Shown piece by piece: positions 1-9,334 of a DNA stretch of 27,899 nt (position 1 is the stretch's first letter; the number at the start of each line of letters is the position of its first letter). Below the pieces are notes generated by a model that was given only the letters and a program-made list of their open reading frames with translations, made no database searches and was not told the origin of the DNA. Location of the stretch: contig JADGJG010000248.1 in the NCBI GenBank assembly GCA_027596195.1, positions 1-27,899 of the forward strand, written 5' to 3'. This DNA comes from Podochytrium sp. JEL0797 (Eukaryota; Chytridiomycota; Chytridiomycetes; Chytridiales; Chytriomycetaceae). Position numbers and translations under genes: made by a program.

Positions 1-180
1 TGGTGGAAGCTCTTCTGGAGGGTTCCACGGGGTCCCTTAACGCGGACGTTACGGGCCTTGATGTCAACAGTGACTATTGAAATGAGAGACGTAAGTTTTT
101 GATTCCGCAGAGATTCGAAGAATGTGAGGCGAACCATTGTCGGGGACAGTGATTTCCTTCTCTTGACAAATGGCCTTCAT
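1..180 (-). CDS. RPL9: 60S ribosomal protein uL6 (L9), 5' part, runs off the left edge
   Basis: The minus strand encodes the N-terminus of large-subunit ribosomal protein uL6, a cytosolic ribosome component near the factor-binding site. Exon 1 is 135-180 (ATG at 178-180) and exon 2 is 1-73, continuing beyond the window. They are separated by a 61-bp intron (74-134) with a GTTCGC donor and a TAG acceptor. The joined protein reads MKAICQEKEITVPDN, then VTVDIKARNVRVKGPRGTL, matching the uL6 pattern of a short N-terminus, a ..VP(D/E).VTV strand and the family-defining VKGPRG(T/V)L motif. The phase-1 junction restores the motif without a gap, which supports the unusual donor. Only about 39 of roughly 190 residues are visible. 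Identification is confident; the intron donor is the weaker part. Confidence 0.88.
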
Positions 181-1034
181 TTCAGATCTGGAGAATTGAG
201 AAGGATAGGTTTAGTACATCGCAGTGGCGTTCGTGGAGCGGTGTTTGAGGAGCGAGTTGAGAGTTGCGCCCGTTTCGAAATGTAACTGACGATCCAACCC
301 CTTGACGGCATCAATTCCCGACAATATACAAGCTGATTTCGATTGCTGATTCGCATAGGAGTGTTCGCAGTGCGTTGAGCAGTTCGTCGCATGGGATGTC
401 TTCCGAGATGCCTTCGCTGAGTCGCCATGAGCTTCAGCCCAGTCGCATTCAGCGACCATCAGAGCCTCCATCCAACACAGGCAATGGCTTCATTCGACGT
501 TCCAGAATACGAGGCGTTGAGTTGTCGATGGATGGTGGGTGTGGGCGGTGGGGATGGATGGTGGGTGGCCGGTTCAACCTTGGACGTCTTGGAGTGAAAG
601 AGAAAAGAGGAGGCCAAAAAAAATCACCCCTTCCACCACTGCTCCAACACAGGACACCGACTCTTCTCCTTGGACCAACGCGGCAGACAAAGGCGAGTCA
701 AATATTGGACTCCTTTGGATCAATTCATTCACCAACCAGCTACGAATGAATTGTCACGCGAATCTATACCCAATTTAAGGCTCCAACTCCAAAAATGAAC
801 TGCAAACATCTCCCCGACAACCATAACTCCGATTTCATTTCCCAATTTGAAGATGGGATTGTGTTTCTGAAATCGAGGAAGTCCGAGATCAATTCTAATG
901 GGAGTAAGAATGCGAAGAAGAAAATAAACGTCAGGAGAACAAAACGATCAAATTCCCACGGGGGACTTGGGCTTTCGCCAGGCTTTGGTCTCCTTGGCAA
1001 AAAAACGTGCCAAGGGACAACGCAAAAAAACCAA
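181..1034. other. Intergenic region between RPL9 and gene A1
   Basis: This is the divergent upstream region of RPL9 (minus) and A1 (plus). Open frames exist on both strands but show no recognisable domain and no splice logic, so I call no gene. The only structure seen is a 15-bp near-perfect direct repeat, at 527-541 and 553-567. Read on the minus strand it is CACCCACCATCCATC, about 350-390 bp upstream of the RPL9 start. The stretch 795-1034 is open and in frame with A1, starting at an ATG at 795. It is AT-rich and unlike the rest of A1, so I treat it as probable 5' leader. Confidence 0.4.
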
Positions 1035-1677
1035 ATGGTCCCACTGTCCTCCCCTTGCCATGCAATCAGCGATATGAAGGCCAAAGGTGCGGCGACTCTC
1101 ATGGGCTTCTGGTCCACTCGCAAAGCCATCAAGTCCGCCGCAGCCAAGACGTTTATCAATTCCGTCGATAACTTCGTCCAGCCCCAGGACATGAAGCACA
1201 GCCCCGACACCGGCCGCGATAAGGAATCTGAACCACATGAGCATATGCTTGTTCAGTCTCCAGAAATGGACGCTGCCATGTTGGTCCTTCCTGGCGCGGA
1301 CTTTAACTTCGATTTGATTGGCGAAGCAGCGTTGGACTCCAAGCTCAAGAATTCGTTGGGCTCTTTTCCCCGATTTCCTCCTACTTGGGATGAAGGGATG
1401 GAAGAGTGTGTGCCTCGATCAGTGACTCGCGCGAACGAGACGGAGCAACAGCCTTTGACGGCGGAAGAGCTGCAGCTCCTCTTTGGCATTCCCTGCCCTC
1501 CTCTTCCATTTTTGATCAAGAAACGCGCATGTAAGTTGGCTATTCTTATCAGCTTCCTTTGTAACGCGCCTTTCAGTGAGCCTTTCGGTCGTCAAATTCG
1601 AAGAAAAACATCGGCCTTTGGTGCATTTGGTCCTCATTTCAAATCTACTCTCCTCTCTTGAGAATCTCATAGAATAA
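1035..1677 (+). CDS. Gene A1: unknown protein, tandem family with C-terminal module
   Basis: Two exons, 1035-1530 and 1577-1677, flank a very short 46-bp intron (GTAAGT..TTTCAG, phase 1) and give about 213 residues. I do not recognise the protein. The body is rich in Ser, Glu and Pro, with a hydrophobic N-terminal stretch (GFWSTRKAIKSAAAKTFI) and an acidic middle. The second exon encodes LSLSVVKFEEKHRPLV followed by a hydrophobic ISNLL segment. It lines up with the last exons of A2-A5 in the K(L/F)..(R/K)..L.....I.N(L/F/M) pattern. Its last exon is 101 bp, the same as in A3. An upstream in-frame ATG at 795 would add 80 residues. I prefer 1035 because the added part has different composition and A3 begins with a similar MxxLSS stretch. 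A potential AATAAA lies at the stop codon. Confidence 0.6.
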
Positions 1678-1876
1678 ACTCTATATTGAGTGTGAGGATA
1701 GCAGAGGTCGGCGCCCAAAACGTATTTTAATTCCACGCGCAAATAAGGGGTGCCTGATCTCGACTCTCCAAACTGAGGATCGAAGATTAGTGACATCAAA
1801 GGAGAGTCAAAGAAACTCTCTCATTTCTCATTCAGGCAGGGGAATCGAGGAAAAGTGCGGAAAAATTTCGAAACAA

Positions 1877-3085
1877 ATGAACGACGAACCCGCGGATCGT
1901 CGATGTCCACATGCCTCATACCCGACGTCGCGCGCGTTTCGTCCGCATAAACCCCTGCCAACCCCTTCCATATTCTTTGGAGAGTTGGCACAAGCCTTTG
2001 CGATCAAGAGGAGCTCCTGCGACGACCCAAAGTCCGCCTGCCAGCCATCATTGTTGCCCGCATCATCTCTGCCCCGATCACGCACTCTTCTGCCACCCGC
2101 CCTACCTCCAATCCCTGCGCTGGAGCCTTTTCACTTCGAGTTTGATTGGCTCCATGGTCCAGGTCACGAGGTTGATTTCAAACCAAACGCACCGAATCTC
2201 GTTTCCACCGGTCATCTGCCACACCTCAGACAGGAGACGCTGCAGTTCGTCTCGTTGATGAAGGGATTGGATCACCACGATGGCCAAAGCTACTTGCATC
2301 CGGATATGCCTCCTCAAACCACACCGGCAAATCCATTTCTTCCACTTTTACGGGGCGGATTAGTAATATCCGAGGACACGGACGATGATGAGATCCCGTT
2401 GGTACATCTCGTTCGCCCTGGATTCTCCCATGGAAAGATCCGACAAGTGCACAAGCCGCCTTCGTTGTCGCGTTTGTCGGAGAGCTCCACCACTCAAAAC
2501 AGCGACTTTTGGGAGGAAGTGCTGTACACCTCGCCAGAGAACGCGTTTGCTCGCAGAGAATCTGCAACGAGCGCCGAGTCGTGGTCCTCGTTTGATTTTG
2601 ATTCCCCCGCACCGGTTTCGGAACGCTTGTCAAGCGGTACCAGTAGCGTGGTGTCTGGGGGAGAAGAGTTCTCGGATGTTTCTGATTCCATCGCTTCGGA
2701 CGAGATTCCCTCGTACGCATCTCAATGTTCGTGATTTTTCTATGCATTTCCACTTCGTCTCTCTTCTTCTCTTCCTCTTATTGAACGCTTGTTTCTACTC
2801 TCAGATATGGGACCGGGGGGCAGCCGACTCTTTGACCTTCCGCGGCGATCAGTCCGCAAGATTTGTAAGAATATTTTTTTTGCATGTCACGGCGTTCGTG
2901 CGGCGTTCTCGAATTCTAATCTTTTCACGCGTCCAGGCCACATTTCACAAGAAAAACTTCAGCAACACCGTTCGTTACTCCAACAACTTCATATCGGAAA
3001 TTTGTTGACCAAGGCCCCATCTCTTTATCCGGGAATCATTCCCGAAGATGCCTCATTGCATTCGTTGTTGCTATCATACTTTTAA
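1877..3085 (+). CDS. Gene A2: unknown protein, tandem family with C-terminal module
   Basis: Three exons are proposed: 1877-2726, 2805-2864 and 2937-3085, giving 352 residues. Intron 1 has a GTTCGT donor and a CTCAG acceptor. Intron 2 is GTAAGA..CCAG with a TTCTAAT branch-like motif. Both are phase 1, as in A3, and the small middle exon (60 bp) matches A3's 72-bp middle exon in place. The body is Pro/Ser-rich with aromatic-acidic patches (FHFEFDWLHGPG) and long Ser/acidic runs such as SEDTDDDEI. The last exon encodes HISQEKLQQHRSLLQQLHIG then NLL, aligning with the family module. No signal peptide, membrane segment or known domain is seen. The start is the first ATG in the frame. Function unknown. 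The weakest element is the intron 1 donor. Confidence 0.6.
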
Positions 3086-3242
3086 TCTCATTTTCTCTCA
3101 GTAATATTTAATAAAAATGATACCGCGCTCGTTTTTCCCGATGATACCCAATAACTCTCTTGCTTGGTAAGACACAAAAAAACCTTCACCAAAAACAAAA
3201 AACAAACGCCCCCCCAATCCCACCCGAATTCCATTGCTGCCA

Positions 3243-4076
3243 ATGCCTTTGCTTTCCACCACCGACATGCACTGCCCTGCAAGAACCCCCGCCACAGAGT
3301 CCGCGGAACCTTCCTCCGATCACCCAATGTCCCCCATCTGCCGCCTCGTCGCCTCCCTCACAATCAACAAACGGCGCCTGTCCCTCAAACTGACAGAAGC
3401 AGTGGCCAAAGTGACGGGAAAGAAGCCTGCCTCGTTCGGCACGGGCGATACTGGCGTCTATCAACGATTGGACGAAGTCCGCCCTTGCCGCCCTTGCACA
3501 CCAACACCCTCCAACCAAGCCCGCTCCACCGCCGATCACCTGAAGGAATCATTCGTATCGCCAGACGACGAAACCGATAATGAGTCGGAGGCGTCACTGC
3601 ATTCATTGGAAGATGAATTGGCCTCCGCCGACGTGTTTGATCACGTCGCGTTTCGGTACATTCCACCGGTGGACCAAATCCTAAGTTTCGCACCTCTTTG
3701 CGAAGGGCCAGGAAAGGCGCTGGATTGGAATGCGCTCGAGATTCCCTTGTGCATGGAAATTGATAAGGAAGTTGGAGATGTTTCTAGTGAGTTGTTATCA
3801 TTGAGCCAAAACGAATTCGCAGTACTGATTCTTGTTCTGATATAGGTGAAGAGTCTGATTCCACGCTGGGGCGCGGCGTTGACGCCTCGGGAAGTGGCCT
3901 GTCATACCATCAATTATGTGAGTCACACATTCTCTTTTCCTTTTTAATCGTTTCTAATATTTAATGGAATCGCAGATCTACTATCCTGCCACAAACTGAT
4001 TGGGCCAAACAAGTCCCTTTGTCGGCAAGTCAGGATTAACAATTTCATCACACACCAGCTCGCGCCTCACCTCTGA
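3243..4076 (+). CDS. Gene A3: unknown protein, tandem family with C-terminal module
   Basis: Three exons (3243-3786, 3846-3917, 3976-4076) with two phase-1 introns of 59 and 58 bp give 238 residues. The second intron has a TTTCTAAT branch-like motif. The N-terminal part has a basic-hydrophobic stretch (INKRRLSLKLTEAVAKVTGK), then a long acidic Ser region (DDETDNESEASLHSLEDEL). The 101-bp last exon begins YLLSCHKL and continues with CRQVRINNFITHQL. The opening YLLSCHKL is directly comparable with YLISYVKL at the same intron junction in A5, which is the clearest pairwise evidence for the family. No known domain is recognised. An alternative start at 3267 would remove eight residues. The gap to A2 is 157 bp on the same strand. 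Confidence 0.65.
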
Positions 4077-4430
4077 TAATCTATCACAATACATTTCACC
4101 TCTTTCTCGTTCAGTAATACTGTTTCTCATCTTCGCCCTTTTTGTTTTTGTTCGAAGCGGTCGCAGCGCGTCGCGTACAAAGATTCAAATTCAAGATTTT
4201 TTTTTGTGGAGAGAAATTGAAATTTCTAGAATCCAAAGTAATATCTGGACGAGGCTGCTGGGAGTTTTTCAGAGCTCTGTTATCGTTCAGGGACGAAAGA
4301 GTTCAAGACCTTTTTTTCATTTAATAGCCTCGATGTAGCCTCGCAAAAGGAGGAAAGAGGAGATCAGAAAAAAGGCCAAGTTCAGACACAAAAAGTAATT
4401 GAGTGCCAAGCAAGCATTCTTCGACCCCTT
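4077..4430. other. Intergenic spacer between A3 and A4
   Basis: This 354-bp stretch is AT-rich with T runs and carries no convincing coding signal; open frames here lack composition or domain support. It should contain the A3 3' end and the A4 promoter. I see no clear TATA box or repeat. Confidence 0.4.
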
Positions 4431-5444
4431 ATGGACCATAGCCGCAACGGCCTGCCGGGATATGGCCTCTACCCCTCCTTTGATGTTCTAGAACCTACCT
4501 CACCGCAAGTCGATTATATCCGAGCTCTCAAACAGCGAACCGCAGGTCGCAGCTCCAACCTACGCAACGAACTGGCACCCGATCCAGACTCTCTTTCCCT
4601 CAAGAGTGAAAACGTTGCCTCGGCACGAGGACGCACCACTGCCACCAACGACCTAGATTCCCTATCGTCCCTCGGGAACGACTTTGAAGAAACCTCCTCC
4701 GAGTCTGACAACGACCCGGATCCATCCAATGACCGGTCCTCCTCCTTCTCCTTCGACACGGCTTCCGAGGACCTACAAGTCCATTGGGGTGACGCTGCCA
4801 CCGCCGCAACAAGTCCCATCATCCCGCCACGAAACGAATCTCTGCACGCTCGAAAGTGTTGCCCCATCGAACGCGAAACCTCATTCTCCTCGATAGTTTC
4901 GTCTCTGCTGGACGACTCGATTCCGGCTTATTCTCCGTTCGAGTCGCTGCCTCCAAGTCCGGAACGAGTCTCTTCGGCAATCCCTTCGGCTCTGGAGGAT
5001 GTTTCGCTGGAGGGACTGTCGAGTCCGTTGATGAGAGAGTCTCTGAAACGCGACGAGGAGGAGGATGTTTGGTCGATTGTTATCAGCCCGCGGGAAGACT
5101 CGTTGGAGGCAGAGATTGATACTGCTATTGACGACCCAGAAACGACAGAACAAGAACCTCATTTCGACACTGCCATACGTGATGCGTCCATATTCAATGA
5201 ACTGCGACAAATCAGTTGAGTCTTTTGTCTTGATTTCGATTTTCGGCCAATCAATCACCAAAACACTCAAAAAACAAAAAATAACGCGCTTTTTGCAGCC
5301 TTCCTTTCAGCCTTCAAACTCTATGAAGAAAGATCTCTTATCCAATCCGTCGCGATTGCAAACATGATGCGACCTCTTGTGGACAGATTCCCCGAATTGC
5401 TGGATGATTTGGAAGTGCGATTGCAATCACTCCAAAATGAATAA
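4431..5444 (+). CDS. Gene A4: unknown protein, tandem family with C-terminal module
   Basis: Exons 4431-5214 and 5299-5444 flank an 84-bp phase-1 intron (GTTGAG donor, TTTTTGCAG acceptor) and encode 309 residues. The body is strongly Ser/Asp/Glu-rich (for example SSESDNDPDPSNDRSSSF), with short hydrophobic clusters (SLLDDSIPAYSPFESLPPSP) and few aromatic residues, suggesting a largely disordered protein. The last exon reads FLSAFKLYEERSLIQSVAIA, then NMMRPLVDRFPELLDDLE. It aligns with the A5 module at K-L, R-x-L, A-I-x-N, L-V and P-(E/Q)-L. Without the intron the frame stops right after the donor, which supports splicing. An AATAAA overlaps the stop region. Function unknown. Confidence 0.7.
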
Positions 5445-5670
5445 ATATATCATTAATAATGTTTTTCTGTTTCGCGAGGCAATAATCCATTTGTTTCCTC
5501 CCAAAAAAACAAATGAACAAAATTTTTTTGTGATTTCTCCCTCGTGTTTTGCAAATCCAATCGAAAGCCCACAAGCCAAGAAAAAACCAGTTTCCCCAAA
5601 CGTTGCCCTCTTCCTCCGAGCTCTTCATTTGCCATCTTAGATTATCGAGTGAACCACTCCCAATAGAACA

Positions 5671-5755
5671 ATGTCGGTCCATCTCTTGCCATCTCCAATC
5701 TCCCAAGGGTCCAAACGGAACCACTTTCCGAACCTCGTCGAAACCGCACACCTCG

Positions 5756-5786
<31 letters not shown>

Positions 5787-7291
5787 CGGCTCCTTACAGT
5801 TGTTCATCACGCCATCATTGCCTAGTTCATTGGACTCTGTCACACCGCTTTCATTCGACGCTGCCGGCAGCGCTGCGGACGAGACTCGGCGATCAAGACA
5901 CACGAAACCATTTCATTATTCGATTGCATTGCCACGCTTGCATGATCAAGATACACTCTCTGCAGGTACACTGTTGATGATGTCATTCGGTTCTATTTGT
6001 TTGCACGAGATTTTTAAGGACTATATATTAGGCTCAGATTGTCAAGGTTTGAACAAACGATACCATGCCAACCCCATCCTCTACGAATCTACATCAAAGC
6101 CGCATCAAGACAACGATTCGCTCACGCAAACATCCAATCGCGAGTTTCAAACCCCGCCTGGGCACCCACCCCGCTGTTTCACCCCGGAACCCCCCCGCGA
6201 AATGGATGAAGAACAAGATGAAACAAATTCCTCCACGACCACTATTGACAACACCTCTACAACAACACTCGATTCTCACGAATCCAGCCGCGCATCGCGA
6301 CAACGACGACGAATGGACCGGCAATCGCGAGTCGCGAGTTTCATCAAGAGTTATCAATCGACTGTGGGACTTGTGACTTCTTCGGTGCTTGCGCGTGCTG
6401 ATTCTGGGTTTTATGAGAGTGTTGTGTTGTGGGATCGTGATGCGACGGCGTGTGTTGGTGTTGTGGTGGAAGAGTATTCGAGTCCGTCGACGAGGGTGGG
6501 GTCGCCAGAGACTGTGCAGGTTATGGAGGAGGAACGGTCTCTGAAAAAGGGGGAAGGGTTTGGAGAGGGGGAGGAAGGTGAGGCGGTGGTGGGGGATTCG
6601 GGTGATCCGATTGTAGTGGATCCCGGGATGGAATGTGTGTCTCCCGAAGAGGACACGTTGCTGGTAAGGTTGCCGTCTCCTATTTCGCCTGAGGTTTCGA
6701 TTTCGATCGAGTCTTTGCAAGAGGGGTGTGGGATTTCTCGGGGGTTGGACGCGGGGGTGGATTCTTGCTTTTTGGAAGAGGACGGGACGGGTTGGGCGGG
6801 TGGTGGAGAGGGGTGGGATATTGATGATGAGGAGTGGAAGGAGGGGGATGAAGAAGAGGAGGGTGGGGATGAAGAGGAGGAGGAGGAGGAGGAGGAGATT
6901 CCGGACTACGTGGCAGAGCTCGACGTAAAGAAGGAGTCTGAGATCCTCTGCGAAATCTCCAACGGCCACATCCAAGCTGCAAAAAACCTCTGTAAGTTCT
7001 TATTTGATTCCAACCACTTGAACGATTGCTCTCCAAGTGTGTTAATTGTTTTCTAACTGATTGTTTTGTCCCCCCCCCCCAGATTTGATATCCTACGTCA
7101 AACTGTCGCAACGGCGGGCCCTTCGCGACCACTTTGCCATCGGAAACTTTATGAAGCGGCTCGTGGTGGATTGTCCACAACTGATTGCGGAAATTGAGAA
7201 AGACCGCGTCGCGTTCCAACGCGTTCCGCTCCGGAAGCAACTGTCGGACCATGAAACGGAGGTGGCCGTCGTGGTGCAGGGGGAAAGTTGA
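5671..7291 (+). CDS. Gene A5: unknown acidic protein with Asn repeat, tandem family with C-terminal module
   Basis: Exons 5671-6991 and 7083-7291 surround a 91-bp phase-1 intron whose acceptor is preceded by eleven C residues. The model gives 509 residues. Near the N-terminus is a run of ten Asn codons (AAC repeat, about 5758-5787). The middle is Thr/Ser/Asp-rich, and before the intron lies an acidic Glu/Asp tract with about nine consecutive Glu. The last exon encodes YLISYVKLSQRRALRDHFAI, then GNFMKRLVVDCPQLIAEIEK, the fullest example of the module, followed by an extra tail of about 25 residues. A 72-bp stretch, 5966-6037, starts GTACAC and ends TCAG with no stop. It could be an in-frame retained intron, leaving 485 residues. 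Function unknown. Confidence 0.7.
5758..5787 (+). repeat. AAC trinucleotide repeat coding poly-Asn in A5
   Basis: About ten uninterrupted AAC units are read in frame as Asn. Using one codon throughout suggests recent expansion by slippage rather than selection for an Asn tract alone. Confidence 0.9.
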
Positions 7292-7673
7292 GGCATTAAA
7301 AAGATGAAGACGAGGTTTTTCCTTTACAAAAAAATAAATCTTTGTAATCGAATTTCGGGGTCATGAGCAAAACAAAGCCAAGCAACAAATTTAACGCGTG
7401 TCAAATTATCGTAACGGCGGGCCCTTCGCGACCACTTTGTCATCGGAAAGTTTATGAAGCGGCTCGTGGTGGTCTGTCCACAACTTATTGCGGAAATTGA
7501 GAAAGACCGCGTCGCGTTCCAACGCGTTCCCGTCCAGAAGCAACTGTGGGACCATGAAACGGAGGTGTCAGTGTCCGTCGTGGAAAGGGACGAAGAGGGG
7601 GGGCCTTTCCATTACAAAGAAATAATGTCTTTGTAATCGAATTTCGTCACGAGCAAAATAGCCAAGCAACAAC
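7097..7673 (+). repeat. Tandem direct repeat (two copies, 303 bp apart) of the A5 last exon and 3' UTR
   Basis: Copy 1 (7097-7390) holds most of the A5 last exon plus its 3' UTR. Copy 2 (7400-7673) repeats it in the same order, from GTCAAA.T through the AAATAA(A/T)..CTTTGTAATCGAATTTCG region and the shared AGCCAAGCAACAA end. By eye most of the coding part is identical, with scattered substitutions and small indels. The second copy starts inside the exon and lacks the intron acceptor, so it arose by a short tandem duplication of genomic DNA, not by copying a whole gene. Confidence 0.9.
7400..7637 (+). pseudogene. Truncated, stop-containing copy of the A5 C-terminal module
   Basis: This duplicate of the A5 final exon keeps the module (GKFMKRLVVVCPQLIAEIEK and beyond) but has TAA where A5 has the CAA glutamine codon in its KLSQRR motif. 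It lacks the upstream body and the splice acceptor. From an internal ATG it is open for about 60 residues and reads through the position of the A5 stop into former 3' UTR. I see no promoter or acceptor of its own and call it a gene fragment. It could still be transcribed as part of a longer A5 3' end. Confidence 0.75.
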
Positions 7674-7705
7674 CCAAAGTGTACAACAACCCCCACCAAA
7701 AAAAA

Positions 7706-9147
7706 ATGCCGGAAACCGAAGCCATCCGCGAAACGGAAGCCATCCGTGCGAACGAAGTGATCCTCCCACCGCTCGACACCAAATGGGACCCCCTCTCAAC
7801 GACCCAACTCATCGTGGTAACCTACTGGGTCCTGAATGCGATCGTCTTGATGCTCGGCACGCCGTTCGTGGTCTTTATCCTTTTGGTGTTGTACCCGCTC
7901 CTCGTGCTGCCGCTGATTGTGGCGTACTGCGTCTGGGCGTATGTGATTGAAGGCAACATCCACAACAAGTAAGTTTGATCCCTAATCCCCCCTCGATCAC
8001 CTTCACATGATCCCTGCATTGGAGGTTTTGACCCGTGTCTTCTTCCGTAGGGGAGGTTGGGGCCGCAACTACTGGGGACCCGGGTTGTGGTTCTCGAATC
8101 ACCCCGTCTGGCACCACTTCCGACACTACTTCCAGGCGCACCTGATCAAGACGGCGGAACTCCCCGACGACAAGAACTACATTTTTGCGATCGCCCCACA
8201 TGGAGTGTATTTGCTTGGAATCTTTGCGAATGTGACGGGGAACCGCAAAGTGTTTTATGAGCAGTTTGGGAAGGGGTTGAGATTGCGTTTGGCCACGTTG
8301 CCAATCAACTTTAGGTGAGGGAAACGAGTTGTTGTTGTTTGCATGGGTCGTATCATTACAAATTGTCGGGACGAGGATTTTTTTTCTGTCGCGCACATGG
8401 GGCGGATTTCTGATACGACCTCTGTAAACCCCACCCCCTATGACTCGATATGCGAGATTGGAACCGATTTCTCACGTTTTTTTTTTGCATTTTTATTATG
8501 ATAGACTTCCCGGATGGAGAGAATTCTTCTTGTCGCTTGGAGGCATTGGCGTGGACCGCAAGTCGCTCGAATACGTGTTGAACGAAAAATCGAAAAAGGA
8601 CCCTTCCAAGGCGTGCGGAAACATTGTCACGTTGGTCGTCGGGGGTGCCGAAGAATTCACGCACATGCAGTTTGGAACAATGGACTTGGTGCTCGAAAAG
8701 CGTCGCGGATTTGTCAAGTTGGCCTTGACGACAGGAGCGTCGTTGGTGCCCGTGATTACGTTCAACGAAAACGACACGTGGAAGCAGAGTCAGGCGCAGT
8801 GGGTGCAGGATTTGAACAAGAAGACGAAAAAGTTGGCTGGGTTTGTGTTTCCGGCGATTGAGGGGAGGTATGGGATTCCGGTGGTTCCTTTTGCGGCCAA
8901 GTTGGTTACCGTTAGTAAGTTGGCGCTCTTCTTTTTTTTTGTTTGGGTTGTGTGTTTTGAGTGTTTGTGTCTGATTTCGATTCACACAGTTGGAGCACCG
9001 ATTGATGTCGAAAAGACCGCGCAACCTACTGCCGAGCAGATTGACGAACTCCACGCGAAATACGTCAAGGCGTTGTTTGCGCTGTACGAGGCGTACAAGG
9101 ACGATTTCTTCACGGACCGCGTCAGAGATATGCGCATCGTCGCATAA
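7706..9147 (+). CDS. DGAT2-family acyl-CoA:acylglycerol acyltransferase, APHG variant
   Basis: Four exons (7706-7968, 8051-8314, 8505-8914, 8990-9147) encode 364 residues, the normal size of the DGAT2/MGAT family, ER-membrane enzymes that acylate mono- or diacylglycerol. Residues about 30-85 are hydrophobic and should form the membrane hairpin. Downstream are GGWGRNYWGPGLWF, LIKTAELPDDKNYIF, PINFRLPGWREFFLSLGG, VVGGAEEF, GTMDLVLEKRRGFVKLAL and GASLVPVITF, all recognisable family blocks. The C-terminus has IGAPIDV...PTAEQIDELHAKY. The family active-site block HPHG reads Ala-Pro-His-Gly at about residues 136-139, so the first His is missing while the second is kept. A tandem relative follows 187 bp downstream with an intact HPHG but different intron positions. 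Acyl acceptor specificity cannot be read from sequence. Confidence 0.92.
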
Positions 9148-9334
9148 AGATCTCATACATTATTTTGTGTAGAAACATTTGGCTTTTCAAATACATGGAA
9201 TTATTATTCTTAAAAATGAGTAAGAAATGCGTGGGGATTGCGAATGCAGAAAGAGCGAGCCAAGCAAAAATCTTTCCCCGGAGAAACGCGCTGCAAAAGA
9301 GGGTTTCTTTTCTTGCTTCCATTGTCTTGTCGAA

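Noticed and set aside
211..471. 86-codon open frame on the minus strand upstream of RPL9
   Set aside because: No domain, low-complexity composition, and it lies where the RPL9 promoter and leader should be. RPL9 starts cleanly at 180 with its own conserved N-terminus.
375..749. 124-codon open frame on the plus strand
   Set aside because: Basic, low-complexity translation with no domain and no link to A1 by splice sites; it overlaps the divergent promoter.
795..1034. In-frame N-terminal extension of A1
   Set aside because: AT-rich, Lys/Asn-rich and unlike the rest of A1 or the starts of A3-A5. Kept as an alternative start only.
6094..6975. 293-codon open frame on the minus strand, opposite A5
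   Set aside because: Arg/Pro/Leu-rich translation produced by the acidic G-rich codons of A5. A5 has the spliced module and sense-strand support.
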